Below, in pieces: positions 46,409-55,993 of a stretch of 64,000 bases of DNA. The stretch lies in contig NZ_CP054698.1 in NCBI RefSeq assembly GCF_014023275.1, positions 5,975,001 through 6,039,000 of the forward strand, given 5' to 3'. Source of the DNA: Nostoc edaphicum CCNP1411 (GTDB lineage Bacteria; Cyanobacteriota; Cyanobacteriia; Cyanobacteriales; Nostocaceae). The notes beneath the pieces are model-generated. The model did not search any database, had not been told where the DNA came from, and worked only from the letters and a program-made list of their open reading frames with translations. Position 1 is the first letter of the stretch. Each line of letters begins with the position of its first letter. The translations under genes and the position numbers were made by a program.

Positions 46409-47236
46409 ATGTCTAAACCAAACCCGAATTTGAAATCTGGCGATTTTTTGAGCCTAGTAGTCTTACTCCTAGGGGCATTTATCGTTCTACTACCGCTGTT
46501 TGTGGTCTTTCTCACCTCCTTTGCACCGACCGCCGCCAGCCCAGAAAATTTGTCCAAAAATAACTGGTCTTTAGCAAATTACCGCGTTGCGTGGCAACAG
46601 GGAAAATTTTTGCTGGCGTTTGCTAATTCTACCTTGGTAGCGATCGCTGTGACGGCGTTTCAGATTGTCACTTCTGCTTTGGCTGGTTACGCCTTAGCAC
46701 GCCTGAAGTTTTGGGGACGCCAAGCACTGCTATTAGTCGTTTTAGCAACTTTGGTAATTCCCTTTCAGTTATTGGTGATTCCCATCTTTTTGGTTTTGAA
46801 GTGGGGACACTTGATAAATACATATTGGGCGCTTATTTTACCCACTGCGGTCAACGGGTTTGGGATTTTCTTGTTACGTCAGTATTTCCAGACAATTCCC
46901 GTGGAATTAGAGGAAGCCGCAGCCATAGATGGGGCGAACCGACTGCAAATTTTGTGGCGAGTGATGTTACCTTTAGCCCGTCCGGCGTTGGTGACACTAT
47001 TTTTGTTCACTTTCATCGGTGAATGGAATGATTTATTTAAGCCTTTAGTATTTACGACACGACCAGAATTAAGAACGGTGCAGCTGGCATTGGCAGAGTT
47101 TCAAGAACAATTTACGAATAATTGGCCCTTGATGATGGCAGCAGTGACCATAGCGACAGTTCCAGTGATGGTATTATTTCTCATCGGTCAGCGTCAGTTC
47201 ATTCAGGGTATTGCGGCGACGGGGATTAAGAATTAG
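46409..47236 (+). CDS. Carbohydrate ABC transporter permease (MalG-like)
   Basis: 275 residues with six membrane helices. It has the coupling loop E-E-A-A-A-I-D-G-A-N-R-L-Q-I-L-W-R-V-M-L-P of binding-protein-dependent permeases and F-I-G-E-W-N-D-L-F-K-P near the end. It belongs to the CUT1 group (sugar or glycerol-phosphate uptake). No partner permease, binding protein or ATPase is nearby, so it is an orphan here. Divergent from ado. Confidence 0.9.
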   Translation: MSKPNPNLKSGDFLSLVVLLLGAFIVLLPLFVVFLTSFAPTAASPENLSKNNWSLANYRVAWQQGKFLLAFANSTLVAIAVTAFQIVTSALAGYALARLKFWGRQALLLVVLATLVIPFQLLVIPIFLVLKWGHLINTYWALILPTAVNGFGIFLLRQYFQTIPVELEEAAAIDGANRLQILWRVMLPLARPALVTLFLFTFIGEWNDLFKPLVFTTRPELRTVQLALAEFQEQFTNNWPLMMAAVTIATVPVMVLFLIGQRQFIQGIAATGIKN

Positions 47237-47255
47237 CAACAAAACCTATATGTAG

Positions 47256-47275
47256 AGACGCGATAAATCGCGTCT
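47256..47275 (+). terminator. GAGACGCGAT palindrome after the permease gene
   Basis: AGACGCGAT-AA-ATCGCGTCT hairpin, 20 bp after the stop, a member of the dispersed GAGACGCGATAAATCGC family. Likely terminator or REP-like unit. Confidence 0.5.
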
Positions 47276-47419
47276 TCAAAGACCAATCATCTACACCAAT
47301 AACCATTAACCCAAGCGTATGTATAAAGGCAGTCCAGGATTAAAATATTAAGTTTTGTTACACTATGCGTAATTTTTCCTAGCCAAGCCGAATCAACAAT
47401 GATACACATCCTTTAGGAA

Positions 47420-47695
47420 ATGGAAACAGTTATGGACTCTGAAACATTACAGAAGTTACAAGCAGAAGTTGAGCAGAAACTACTTGAAAGCGTTAATAAC
47501 GCTGGCTTATACGCATTGCTTGAAAAATACGGAGTATTAGATGATAGAGCTTTGACAGTTCAGTGGCAGTGCAATCTTGACCCAAATAAAATCAAATCTG
47601 GTAATGCAGGCACAGAACAGGAAATTGTTCTAATGGAAAATTCGTGGTGTATCCCTTGCCCGTCAACTGGCGACCCTTTCGGCTGCAACTGCTAA
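47420..47695 (+). CDS. Small protein with Cys-rich C-terminus, RiPP-precursor-like
   Basis: 91 residues (85 if the second ATG at 47432 is used, which has GGAA at better spacing). The first 70 residues are acidic and helical (L-Q-K-L-Q-A-E-V-E-Q-K-L-L-E). The last 17 end N-S-W-C-I-P-C-P-S-T-G-D-P-F-G-C-N-C, four Cys, plus one at 51. A helical leader followed by a short Cys/Ser/Thr core suggests a ribosomally made, modified peptide, or a small metal-binding protein. No modification enzyme, protease or exporter gene is near. Family not recognised. Confidence 0.6.
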   Translation: METVMDSETLQKLQAEVEQKLLESVNNAGLYALLEKYGVLDDRALTVQWQCNLDPNKIKSGNAGTEQEIVLMENSWCIPCPSTGDPFGCNC

Positions 47696-47858
47696 ATAAT
47701 TTAGTCTTTGTACTGTAAAAAGTTTATTCTAGTGAGTATAAAAATGCTGAACTTTGCATTTACTAGTTAGGCTACAGAGATAATTTTAAGTATCACTATA
47801 CCTAATTAGCAAGGAGCAGTATTTCAATATACTCTTACTTTTTGGGTGCAAGTTTCTA

Positions 47859-50306
47859 ATGTCTGGAAACCGAAGAAGTTGGTGCTGGGAGTTAGGAATA
47901 GTGAGTACTTTAGCAATTGCTGGAGTTCTCACTTTCTTTGAGAATTTTGCCTTAGCCCAAATACAAAGGGATGGCACACTTGGATCTGAAAGTTCAATCA
48001 TTACGCCAAAGCTAATCGATGGTCAGTCTATAGACCAGATTGATGGTGGGGCAGTTCGTGGTACAAACTTATACCACAGCTTTGAACAGTTTTCTGTCTC
48101 TGCGGGAAGTACAGCCCACTTTAACAATGCAATAAATATTCAAAATATCATCAGTCGGGTAACAGGTAATTCGATTTCTAATATAGATGGCATTCTGAAA
48201 GCTAACGGCACAGCCAACCTGTTTCTGATTAATCCTAACGGCATTGTTTTTGGGTCAAATGCTTCTTTAAATATCGGCGGTTCATTTGTGGCAAGTACTG
48301 CGAGTAGCTTGAACTTTGCTGATGGTACAAAGTTTAGTGCTACATCTCCTCAAACTACACCTCTACTGACACTAAGTGTTCCCATTGGTTTGCAATTTGG
48401 AGCAACTGCTGCCCCCATCCGCAATCAATCCCAAGCCAAACCAGATGGCGCAGTTAATATCTTTAGGCAAGGCGTTGGTCTACAGGTGCAGCAAGGCAAA
48501 ACCCTGGCACTGATAGGCGGTGATATAACACTAGAGGGGGGAAATATCACAGCAAAGGATGGAAGAGTTGAGTTAGGAAGCGTCGCTGGTAATAGTCTGG
48601 TTAGTTTAAGCCCAACAAATCAAGGTTGGGCATTTGGATATGAAGGTGTTCAAAATTTCCAGAACGTCGAAGTAATCCAGTTAAATAAAATTCGATCTAC
48701 TGTAGATACTCATGGAGAGGATGGCGGCAATATCCACGTGCAAGGCAGACTCGTGCGGGTAGCTGGCGGTTTCCTAATTCTAGTTGATCTCTTTGGAGGG
48801 CAATCAGGAGGAGATTTGAGAGTGGACGCCTCAGAGTCTGTAGTAGTTGAACAAGATACACAACTGTTTACTCAGAGTTTATCAAACGGAAACTCTGGAA
48901 ACATAAATGTCACTACTCAGAAGTTGGTGGTCAGAAGTGGGGCACAATTGCACGGGCAATTGACCATAAACGCATCAGATTCCGTGGAACTAATTGGCGG
49001 CACCTCCATTCCTGTGTTCCGAGATGGTAGTGATTTAATATCCAGTGGATTATTTAGTGCAACTTATGGCAATAAAAACGCTGGCAGTATCACAATTAAT
49101 ACTGGAAAGTTGCGTATCCAAGGAGGGGCAAGAATATCAACAAGCTCTGAGGGTATATATAGGTTTATTTCTAACCAACTTACACCAAAAAATACAGGAA
49201 AAGCAGGAAGCTTGACGGTAAACGCCTCTGATTCCGTAGAACTAATTGGAACCTCACCAAATGGTTCTAGACTCAGTGGTTTGTTTTCTGGAACTGAAGG
49301 GCCTGGAGATGGCGGAAACTTGACCCTAACTACAGGACAATTGATTATCAAGGATGGGGCTGCGATAACTGTGAGTAGCCAAGCTCGAAAAAATGTAATC
49401 TATATCGGAGATCCCACTAATTTAGGGAAAGCAGGTGATTTAAATATAATCGCTCGCTCCATACTTTTGGACAATAAGGGAAAACTCACAGCTGAAACCG
49501 AGTCAGGTTTAGGTGGGAATATTACGTTACAGGTGCGAGACTTATTATTGATGCGCCGCGAAAGCAAAATAACCACTAATGCAGGTAAGACAGGGCTTGG
49601 TGGAGATGGCGGTAATATCACCATCAAAGCACCTAATGGCTTTGTTGTCGCCGCTCCCTTTGCAAATAGCGATATCACTGCCAATGCCTTCTCTGGCTCT
49701 GGTGGTAAAATCACAATCACCACTAAAAATATCTTTGGGTTTGTATCCCGCACCCGTGCAGACGTAGAGAGACTTGATCCGGAAGAAATAAACCCGAAGA
49801 ACCTACGAACAAGTGACATTACCGCATTTTCTCAACAAAACCCTTTATTAAATGGCACTGTACAAATCAACTCACCAGATGCTGACCCCAGTAAAGGATT
49901 AGTAGAATTGCCCGTAAATCTGGATGATGCTTCGCAGCAAATTACTGCTGGTTGTAATTCTGGTGGAAAAATAGCCAGTAGTTCATTTGTTGCTACTGGG
50001 CGTGGAGGACTAGCACCCGATCCCACGGAGCTATTGATAGCTGATGCGGTGCTAGCAGATTGGATCACACTCTCTCCAGAGAGTGAGAATCGTGCTGGCA
50101 GTCTTCAGAAAGAAGTGGGTGTTCAAGCGCAGCCAAATACAGAAGAAAAATCACAGAAAGTTAATTCTGTCAATGAACCTACTCAAATTGTGGAAGCCCA
50201 AGGATGGGTAATAGATGCCAATGGGAAGGTGGTTCTGGTTGCTCAAGTACCTATTGCATCGCCCCATAACTCCTCGCTCACCGCTACATCTTGTGCTGCT
50301 AATTAG
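47859..50306 (+). CDS. Two-partner-secretion (TpsA-like) exoprotein with haemagglutination activity domain
   Basis: 815 residues. A signal peptide (about 1-34, ending A-L-A) precedes the TPS domain with N-L-Y-H-S-F-E-Q-F-S-V, F-L-I-N-P-N-G-I-V-F-G and a beta-helical body rich in G-G-x-I-x-V and T-G-x-L-x-I. Near 700 lies C-N-S-G-G-K. These proteins are exported over the outer membrane by a TpsB (FhaC/Omp85) pore and work at the cell surface. No tpsB gene is in the neighbourhood. The C-terminal 100 residues are low-complexity. Confidence 0.9.
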   Translation: MSGNRRSWCWELGIVSTLAIAGVLTFFENFALAQIQRDGTLGSESSIITPKLIDGQSIDQIDGGAVRGTNLYHSFEQFSVSAGSTAHFNNAINIQNIISRVTGNSISNIDGILKANGTANLFLINPNGIVFGSNASLNIGGSFVASTASSLNFADGTKFSATSPQTTPLLTLSVPIGLQFGATAAPIRNQSQAKPDGAVNIFRQGVGLQVQQGKTLALIGGDITLEGGNITAKDGRVELGSVAGNSLVSLSPTNQGWAFGYEGVQNFQNVEVIQLNKIRSTVDTHGEDGGNIHVQGRLVRVAGGFLILVDLFGGQSGGDLRVDASESVVVEQDTQLFTQSLSNGNSGNINVTTQKLVVRSGAQLHGQLTINASDSVELIGGTSIPVFRDGSDLISSGLFSATYGNKNAGSITINTGKLRIQGGARISTSSEGIYRFISNQLTPKNTGKAGSLTVNASDSVELIGTSPNGSRLSGLFSGTEGPGDGGNLTLTTGQLIIKDGAAITVSSQARKNVIYIGDPTNLGKAGDLNIIARSILLDNKGKLTAETESGLGGNITLQVRDLLLMRRESKITTNAGKTGLGGDGGNITIKAPNGFVVAAPFANSDITANAFSGSGGKITITTKNIFGFVSRTRADVERLDPEEINPKNLRTSDITAFSQQNPLLNGTVQINSPDADPSKGLVELPVNLDDASQQITAGCNSGGKIASSSFVATGRGGLAPDPTELLIADAVLADWITLSPESENRAGSLQKEVGVQAQPNTEEKSQKVNSVNEPTQIVEAQGWVIDANGKVVLVAQVPIASPHNSSLTATSCAAN

Positions 50307-50366
50307 GCCCTTTCTATTAAAGTAATTGCTCAGTGTGTTGGCGATCGCAACAGAAAGAAATAAGTT

Positions 50367-50394
50367 ATGACTAAAATGATGTCATAATAGTCAT
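50367..50394 (+). promoter_or_regulatory. Inverted repeat ATGACTA-N14-TAGTCAT ahead of the toxin-antitoxin pair
   Basis: The 7-bp arms (50367-50373 and 50388-50394) surround a -10-like CATAAT (50383-50388), 29 bp before the antitoxin ATG. RHH antitoxins usually bind such sites to repress their own operon. Confidence 0.45.
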
Positions 50395-50422
50395 CAAAAC
50401 AAACATCATTTAATAGAACTGT

Positions 50423-50698
50423 ATGGAGCAACAGACGGTTCGCACAACATTGACTATCCCACAAGATTTGTTAGAGGCAACGGATAAAGCCGTTCAGGCA
50501 GGAAAAGCCAAAAGCCGCAACGAGTTTGTAACACGGGCATTACGGCGTGAACTCGCTGTGCAAAAACGGGTAGAAATTGATGCAGCCTTAGCAGAAATGG
50601 CAAATGATGTAGAGTATCAAGCCGAAGTTTTGCAGATGGAGGCAGAATTTGCCCCGGCTCAGTGGGAAGCTTTGAAGTTAGAGGAAACTCCAGAATGA
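50423..50698 (+). CDS. Ribbon-helix-helix antitoxin
   Basis: 91 residues. The N-terminal RHH part reads V-R-T-T-L-T-I-P-Q-D-L-L-E-A-T-D-K-A-V-Q, then S-R-N-E-F-V-T-R-A-L-R-R-E-L. The C-terminal half is acidic and should wrap the toxin. It overlaps the MazF-like gene by 4 bp (ATGA). It probably represses its own operon. Confidence 0.88.
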   Translation: MEQQTVRTTLTIPQDLLEATDKAVQAGKAKSRNEFVTRALRRELAVQKRVEIDAALAEMANDVEYQAEVLQMEAEFAPAQWEALKLEETPE

Positions 50699-51069
50699 GA
50701 CGGGGTGAAGTCTACGACGCCCGTCTAGAGCCGACTGAAGGATCAGAACAGGGTGGAACCCGTCCAGTCATTATTGTCAGTCGGGATGTAATTAATATTG
50801 CCAGTCCTGTGGTTCTGGCAGTTCCCTGTACAACCTATCGATCAAGTAAGCGCATCTATCCTACACAAGTTTTGATTCAAGCACCCAACGGTGGCTTAAC
50901 CCATGACTCGCTCGCAATGACAGATCAAATTCGGGTACTCTCAAAATCACGCTTATTGCGTTTGCGGGGAATGCTTTTTGAGGAAACGATCGCCCAACTA
51001 AATCAAGCACTGTTGATTGCTCTTGATCTACCAGGGCAAGATGATCAAATACTCTTGGATGTAGATTAA
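50695..51069 (+). CDS. MazF/PemK-family endoribonuclease toxin
   Basis: 124 residues from the ATG at 50695 that overlaps the antitoxin stop. It has the family start R-R-G-E-V-Y-D-A-R-L, then G-G-T-R-P-V-I-I-V-S-R-D, V-P-C-T-T-Y-R and L-T-H-D-S-L-A-M-T-D-Q-I-R. MazF cleaves single-stranded RNA at short sites. An upstream in-frame ATG (50662) lies in the antitoxin gene and is not chosen. Confidence 0.93.
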   Translation: MRRGEVYDARLEPTEGSEQGGTRPVIIVSRDVINIASPVVLAVPCTTYRSSKRIYPTQVLIQAPNGGLTHDSLAMTDQIRVLSKSRLLRLRGMLFEETIAQLNQALLIALDLPGQDDQILLDVD

Positions 51070-51251
51070 CCGCTTCACCGAAGAAAGGCAGAGGGCAGGA
51101 GGCAGGAGGTTTTAGAAAATAATTATTCCCTCTGCCAAAAGAGTTTGAGAGCAACTAAATTTATTTATGAAAAACAAAAAAATATGTATTTTGAGACGCG
51201 TAGCGCAAGAAATACAGTGTCCTTGTTTGCTCCTGCCTCCTGCCCCCTACC

Positions 51252-52028
51252 TTACCTCACCAACTGCGCGGCGGAATTGAAAAATTGACGACACAACCCC
51301 TTCGTGACTAAAAGTGTTGTCAACAAGTTAGCGAAAGCAACCATAAATATAATCAAAATTTCATAGGATACAGCATCCAGGGGTTTAACACCAGCTAGCA
51401 ACTGTCCGGTGGTAATTCCTGGTATTGCCACCATACCGATGAGAATCATTTGATTGAGAGTAGGAATCAATCCGGCTTTAATGGCGTCTTTGCGATACTG
51501 GCTAACTGCTTGCTCTGGAGTTGCACCTAAGCTTAAATGAGTTTCTATTTCAAGATGGCTGGAATTAATGGTGCTGACAAGACGATCGCCTGCGATCGCA
51601 GCTGCATTGGTAGCATTACCTAAAACTATCCCTGCTAAAGGAATTATATACTGTGGTTCATACCATCTATCTGGTTGAATAATCAAAAAGTTGGTGTAAA
51701 ACACTGTCAGGGCGGTACTAATTAAAATTGCACCCCACACCAAAGGCAACACATGAGGAATTTTTTGGCTGATGCGATTTCGTGCGACAATCGCCGTAAT
51801 TGTCAGCATTATTACTAATAACGCCAAAACTGCCCAAGCATTGTCTAAAGCCAAGATGAAATCTAAAATGTATCCCAATACAAGAAGTTGTAAGATGGTT
51901 CTCCCAGTAGCAAGGGCTAAGTTCAACTCTAGTCCTAATTTTTCCCAGGCAGATAAACCAATGGCGATCGCCATCAATCCCACAGCAATAGCTAAATCCA
52001 CAAAATCCAGCTTGATCAATTCCTGCAT
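51252..52028 (-). CDS. FetB-like (UPF0014) ABC transporter permease
   Basis: 258 residues from M-Q-E-L-I-K-L-D at 52028 (the frame runs 14 codons further). Seven or so membrane helices, with R-T-I-L-Q-L-L-V-L-G-Y and the coupling region L-I-P-T-L-N-Q-M-I-L-I-G-M-V-A-I-P-G. Family members in E. coli (FetB) act with the ATPase FetA in iron export or homeostasis. No FetA gene is adjacent. Between it and mazF lie paired GGCAGGAGGCAGGAGG and CCTGCCTCCTGCC tracts. Confidence 0.88.
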   Translation of the reverse strand: MQELIKLDFVDLAIAVGLMAIAIGLSAWEKLGLELNLALATGRTILQLLVLGYILDFILALDNAWAVLALLVIMLTITAIVARNRISQKIPHVLPLVWGAILISTALTVFYTNFLIIQPDRWYEPQYIIPLAGIVLGNATNAAAIAGDRLVSTINSSHLEIETHLSLGATPEQAVSQYRKDAIKAGLIPTLNQMILIGMVAIPGITTGQLLAGVKPLDAVSYEILIIFMVAFANLLTTLLVTKGLCRQFFNSAAQLVR

Positions 52029-52356
52029 GGGTTCTCTATCTCCTAGTATTTTCTTCTCAAAGCAGCCCACACAAGAGGAACTTTGATCCGATGTGTTGGA
52101 TCTTGGTTGATATATATCACTTTCATCAATTCAAAATTCCAAATGGTAAGACCTTAACATGGCAAACACCTAGTGTGCCTACTATCTGTAAATTAAATGT
52201 GCGGCAGTTTACCGCGCCACAATTTAAGTAAAAACCCTAATAGATGCGTATCTTGGGCGATAGTCTTTTAGTAGCTCCTATATTGATTAACAATTCAATC
52301 AGCAAAAATTGACTGTCGAAGTGCATCCTTTGTATCTCCCGATAAAATGAGAACTC

Positions 52357-53505
52357 ATGATCCAAAGTGTAAATCCCATCCCTGCCTTTGATATCAAGCA
52401 GCAATACACCACCATCGAAGCAGAAGTAAGTGCAGCCGTCTTAGAGGTTTTAGCTTCTGGCCGCTATATTGGCGGCCCCTTAGTCGAAGGCTTTGAACAA
52501 CAGTTTGCCGCTTATAATACTGTTACAGAATGTGTGGCTTGTAATTCTGGTACTGATGCGCTCTACTTAGCGTTACGAGTCTTGGACATTGGTGCAGGCG
52601 ATGAAGTGATTACAACGCCTTTCACCTTTATTGCTACATCTGAAGTGATTAGCGCCGTTGGTGCAAAGCCTGTTTTCGTTGATATTGACGCTACTACGTT
52701 TAATTTAGATGTGGAGCAATTAGCGGCGGCCATTACACCCAAAACCAAAGCGATTATCCCGGTTCACCTATTTGGACAACCTGTGGATATGACATCATTA
52801 ATGGCGATCGCTCAATCTCACAATTTGGCAATAATTGAAGATTGCGCTCAGTCTACAGGGGCAATGTGGGCTGATCAGAAAGTAGGAAGTATTGGACATA
52901 TTGGTTGCTTTAGTTTCTACCCTACCAAAAATCTTGGTGGTTGTGGTGATGGCGGAGCAATAACGACTAATGATCCAGCGATCGCTACTAAACTCCGAAT
53001 CCTACGAGATCATGGCAGTAAAATTAGATATTTACATGAAGAAATTGGTGTAAATAGCCGCTTGGATGCTCTCCAAGCAGCGATCTTGCAGATTAAGCTA
53101 CGTTATTTAGATATTTGGAATGATCGCCGACGAGATATTGCCAACTATTACTACCAGTACCTTAGTCAAGTTCCGGGAATCGTCCCACCCCAAGAATTAC
53201 CTGGGGGTAGTGGGGTATGGAATCAATATACTATTCGCATATCCGGCGAAGGGCGCAATGGTTCTAGCGCCAAATATCGAGATTGGGTGCGTAGTCAATT
53301 GCAAGAACAGGGCGTAAGTTCAATGATTTACTACCCCCATCCTTTACATTTGCAGCCAGTTTATCAAAATCTGGGCTATGAAATTGGGGACTTACCAATA
53401 GCAGAGCAAGCTTGCCATGAGGTTATATCCTTGCCCATGTTCCCAGAACTGACACAACAGCAGCAAGATCAGGTGATTTATGCGTTGAAGGATTGTTTGG
53501 GTTGA
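52357..53505 (+). CDS. DegT/DnrJ/EryC1/StrS aminotransferase
   Basis: 382 residues. PLP-dependent sugar aminotransferase fold: E-C-V-A-C-N-S-G-T-D-A-L, I-I-E-D-C-A-Q-S, and S-F-Y-P-T-K191-N-L-G-G-C-G-D-G-G with the PLP-binding Lys. It makes amino sugars for surface polysaccharide or antibiotic-like sugars. No other sugar-nucleotide gene is near, so the pathway is not clear. The region upstream, about 290 bp between divergent genes, has no gene. Confidence 0.94.
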   Translation: MIQSVNPIPAFDIKQQYTTIEAEVSAAVLEVLASGRYIGGPLVEGFEQQFAAYNTVTECVACNSGTDALYLALRVLDIGAGDEVITTPFTFIATSEVISAVGAKPVFVDIDATTFNLDVEQLAAAITPKTKAIIPVHLFGQPVDMTSLMAIAQSHNLAIIEDCAQSTGAMWADQKVGSIGHIGCFSFYPTKNLGGCGDGGAITTNDPAIATKLRILRDHGSKIRYLHEEIGVNSRLDALQAAILQIKLRYLDIWNDRRRDIANYYYQYLSQVPGIVPPQELPGGSGVWNQYTIRISGEGRNGSSAKYRDWVRSQLQEQGVSSMIYYPHPLHLQPVYQNLGYEIGDLPIAEQACHEVISLPMFPELTQQQQDQVIYALKDCLG

Positions 53506-53602
53506 GGGGATAGGGGATAGGGGATAGGGGATAGGAAATTTTCATTTTACTACTCACCACTCCCCACTCCTCACTCCCTACTTCTTACTCAGCACTCAGC
53601 AC

Positions 53603-54352
53603 TCAGAACTCAGCACTCAGAACTCTTGCAGCCGCTAAGGCTTCTACTAAGCCGCGCACAGCGGCAATCATTGCGATTTCGCTATTGAGTTGGTTGATGG
53701 CGGAACCAACACCAACACCCGCAGCACCAGCTGCGATCGCTAAAGGTGCAGTAACGTTAGAAATGCCTGAAGCACACAATACTGGCACTGACACTACACG
53801 GGAAATCTCAAAAGCTGCTGCCAAGGTGGGAGCAGCTTTTTCAATTAATCCTAGAGTTCCAGGGTGAACTGGGTTACTGCTAGTACCGCCTTCGGTTTGG
53901 ATAATGTCCGCTCCAGCTTTCACCAATTCTTCTGCTAACTGTACCTGTTGATCTAGTTCCAGGATGTGGGGAACGGTGACAGATAGGGTGATGTCTGGGA
54001 AAAGAGCGCGGGTTTGCTTAGTCAGCGCTAGCACTTCCACAGCCTCAAAGCGGCGTCCTTGAGCATAGAAGGAATCGAAATTACCGATTTCAATTAAATC
54101 AGCACCAGCTGCCACTGCTTGCACAAATTTATCTGGCTCTACTGCTGACACACAAATAGGTAAATTTGTCAAACTTTTAGCTAGCTGGACTAAAGCTGGA
54201 TCTGCGGCAATATCGACGAAAGTAGCACCGCCTAATTCAGCAGCTTTGACAGTAGCAGCAACGCTAGCAGCGTCGAAATTATTCAAACCGCTGATCACTT
54301 TTAGAACGCGGCGGTTAGTAAATGCACGTTTGAGTGTGGAATGCATCGTCAT
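53603..54352 (-). CDS. ycf23: Ycf23/DUF561 protein
   Basis: 249 residues with a TIM-barrel-like pattern: L-K-V-I-S-G-L-N-N-F, A-D-L-I-E-I-G-N-F-D, I-Q-T-E-G-G-T-S, and V-L-C-A-S-G-I-S-N-V-T-A. This is a protein conserved in cyanobacteria and red algal plastids; function is unknown. The last few codons (V-L-S-A-E-F and the stop) are encoded by an ACTCAGAACTCAGC repeat that fills the following space to 53505, so the C-terminus may have been changed by repeat insertion. Confidence 0.88.
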   Translation of the reverse strand: MTMHSTLKRAFTNRRVLKVISGLNNFDAASVAATVKAAELGGATFVDIAADPALVQLAKSLTNLPICVSAVEPDKFVQAVAAGADLIEIGNFDSFYAQGRRFEAVEVLALTKQTRALFPDITLSVTVPHILELDQQVQLAEELVKAGADIIQTEGGTSSNPVHPGTLGLIEKAAPTLAAAFEISRVVSVPVLCASGISNVTAPLAIAAGAAGVGVGSAINQLNSEIAMIAAVRGLVEALAAARVLSAEF

Positions 54353-54950
54353 AGTTTGGCTTTTGAAGCTACGAAAATTAGGTATATTCTACCGTCCCTC
54401 AGTTGATGAGAGACTAAATCACTATAGTAGTTGCCAAATATTGATAATTTTATCGAATCAGGCAGGAGGCAGAGGGCAGTCTTGCTGGAGGAAAACCCGA
54501 CGCCCGCAACTCGCTAACTCACATCTTGCACCTAGCCCTAGCGATTAGAAATCGCGGCTATACAAACGAACGCGAACAGCGTCTCGCAGAGAAGTCCGCC
54601 TGGTATCAATACACTTCAGATAAGACCAAAACATTTGTAGAGACGGCGATTTATCGCGTCTTGAAAACCTAAAATTTTGTACGATTAGCTCTTAACCCAA
54701 GCGTATTGCGCCTGGTATTGTGAAGACTAACGCAAAATCAAGGCTTTTCAACCTGCGGAGGCAGGTAAAGTCTCGTGTAGCCGCGACTAGAAATCGCCTG
54801 GTGCAAGATATAAGCTAAGGTGATGTCTGACAGGAGTACTCATTTAGGTGTAGATTATTCACCCCCTGCTATGAAATTTATTTTATTTAATAAAACTTAA
54901 AAGAGGTTTATTATCCTCTAAAATCTTTTGCAGAGATTTAGGTAAGATAT
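54353..54950. other. 598-bp repeat-rich intergenic region
   Basis: ATCTTGCACC near 54523 and GGTGCAAGAT near 54798 are outer inverted arms; inside are GATTAGAAATCGCGGCTA and CGCGACTAGAAATCGCC repeats and a GAGACGGCGATTTATCGCG palindrome near 54640. This looks like a nested set of Nostoc-type repeats about 285 bp long. No gene is seen. Confidence 0.5.
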
Positions 54951-55352
54951 ATGGCTGATATTGTTGATATTGCAGTTACGGCTGAGTCTTTTAAAACACT
55001 GGTGGCTGCTGTACAAGCTGCTGGTTTAGTAGAAACATTAAAAAGTCCTGGTCCGTTCACTGTCTTTGCACCAAATGACGATGCTTTTGCCAAGTTACCA
55101 GCGGGAACTATCCAAACTCTGTTACAGAATATTCCCCAGCTAACGCGGATTCTAAAGTATCATGTCGTTCCAGGAAAGCTGCTAAAGGCTGATTTGGCAA
55201 AGATCGGAACGGTTAATTCTGTGGAAGGTTCACCCATTAAAATTGATTCTTCCGATGGTTTTGAAGTTAAAAATGCCACAGTTTTAGCAGCAGATATCGA
55301 AGCTGATAACGGTGTAGTACACGTTATCGATACAGTAATTTTACCGGGTTAA
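54951..55352 (+). CDS. Fasciclin-domain protein
   Basis: 133 residues, a single FAS1 domain: [15 protein letters not shown] near residue 37, and the H-V-I-D-T-V-I-L-P end. FAS1 domains are adhesion modules, usually exported, but no signal peptide is seen here, so it may be cytoplasmic or exported by another way. Single-domain versions are common in cyanobacteria. Function unknown. Confidence 0.88.
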   Translation: MADIVDIAVTAESFKTLVAAVQAAGLVETLKSPGPFTVFAPNDDAFAKLPAGTIQTLLQNIPQLTRILKYHVVPGKLLKADLAKIGTVNSVEGSPIKIDSSDGFEVKNATVLAADIEADNGVVHVIDTVILPG

Positions 55353-55559
55353 TTCAGCTAGGGTGGAAAATACCCACCCTAGGTATCTAAAATCTTTAGA
55401 ATTAACTAACTATTGAGTAGTATCAAAACGTAACTCAATAGTTTAATCTATGTTATATTCGCAATGTGATTACTCACTCATCTGTTCATATAGATTTCGT
55501 TATTTTAAAATAAAGTAAATTAAATTCTTAAAAAGCTAACATCTATCCCAACAAAATTA

Positions 55560-55895
55560 ATGCTCGATTTTAACACCTTAGCTGAATTTTCTCGTGGCAA
55601 CTGCATAGGTATCTGTGCATTTCTTGTACCAGCGAACTTGCTGGTCACAATTTTAACGATGAGCCTAGTAGCGTTACGTCGTCCATCATCTCAAGTGTGG
55701 CAATCTGCTGGAATTGCTAGCTTTTTCGCTTCTGTAATGATACTGCACGTATATACCTGGTTCCAGATTGGCGTGGTGATGGCTCCTACTTATATCTTGA
55801 TGTCGCTAGCAATCACCTGCTTGGTAACTAATTTGGCAGCAATTCTTTTTCAAAGACGCTACAGCAACACTCCTAGTCTTTCCAACAATTCCTGA
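55560..55895 (+). CDS. Small membrane protein, conserved hypothetical
   Basis: 111 residues with three membrane helices (about 14-38, 49-70, 75-97) and an R-R-Y-S tail. No family recognised. No ribosome binding site seen. It stands alone 200 bp after the fasciclin gene; the space between holds a TAGGGTGG-type inverted repeat after the fasciclin stop (GGGTGG-AAAATA-CCACCCTA) that could be a terminator. Confidence 0.65.
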   Translation: MLDFNTLAEFSRGNCIGICAFLVPANLLVTILTMSLVALRRPSSQVWQSAGIASFFASVMILHVYTWFQIGVVMAPTYILMSLAITCLVTNLAAILFQRRYSNTPSLSNNS

Positions 55896-55993
55896 AATCT
55901 ACACGTACTGTTGACGACATAATGACGATTAGTGAAATTTAAATTTTGGATTTTGGATTGAAATATTCAAAATTCAAACCTGGTTTCAGAGGA

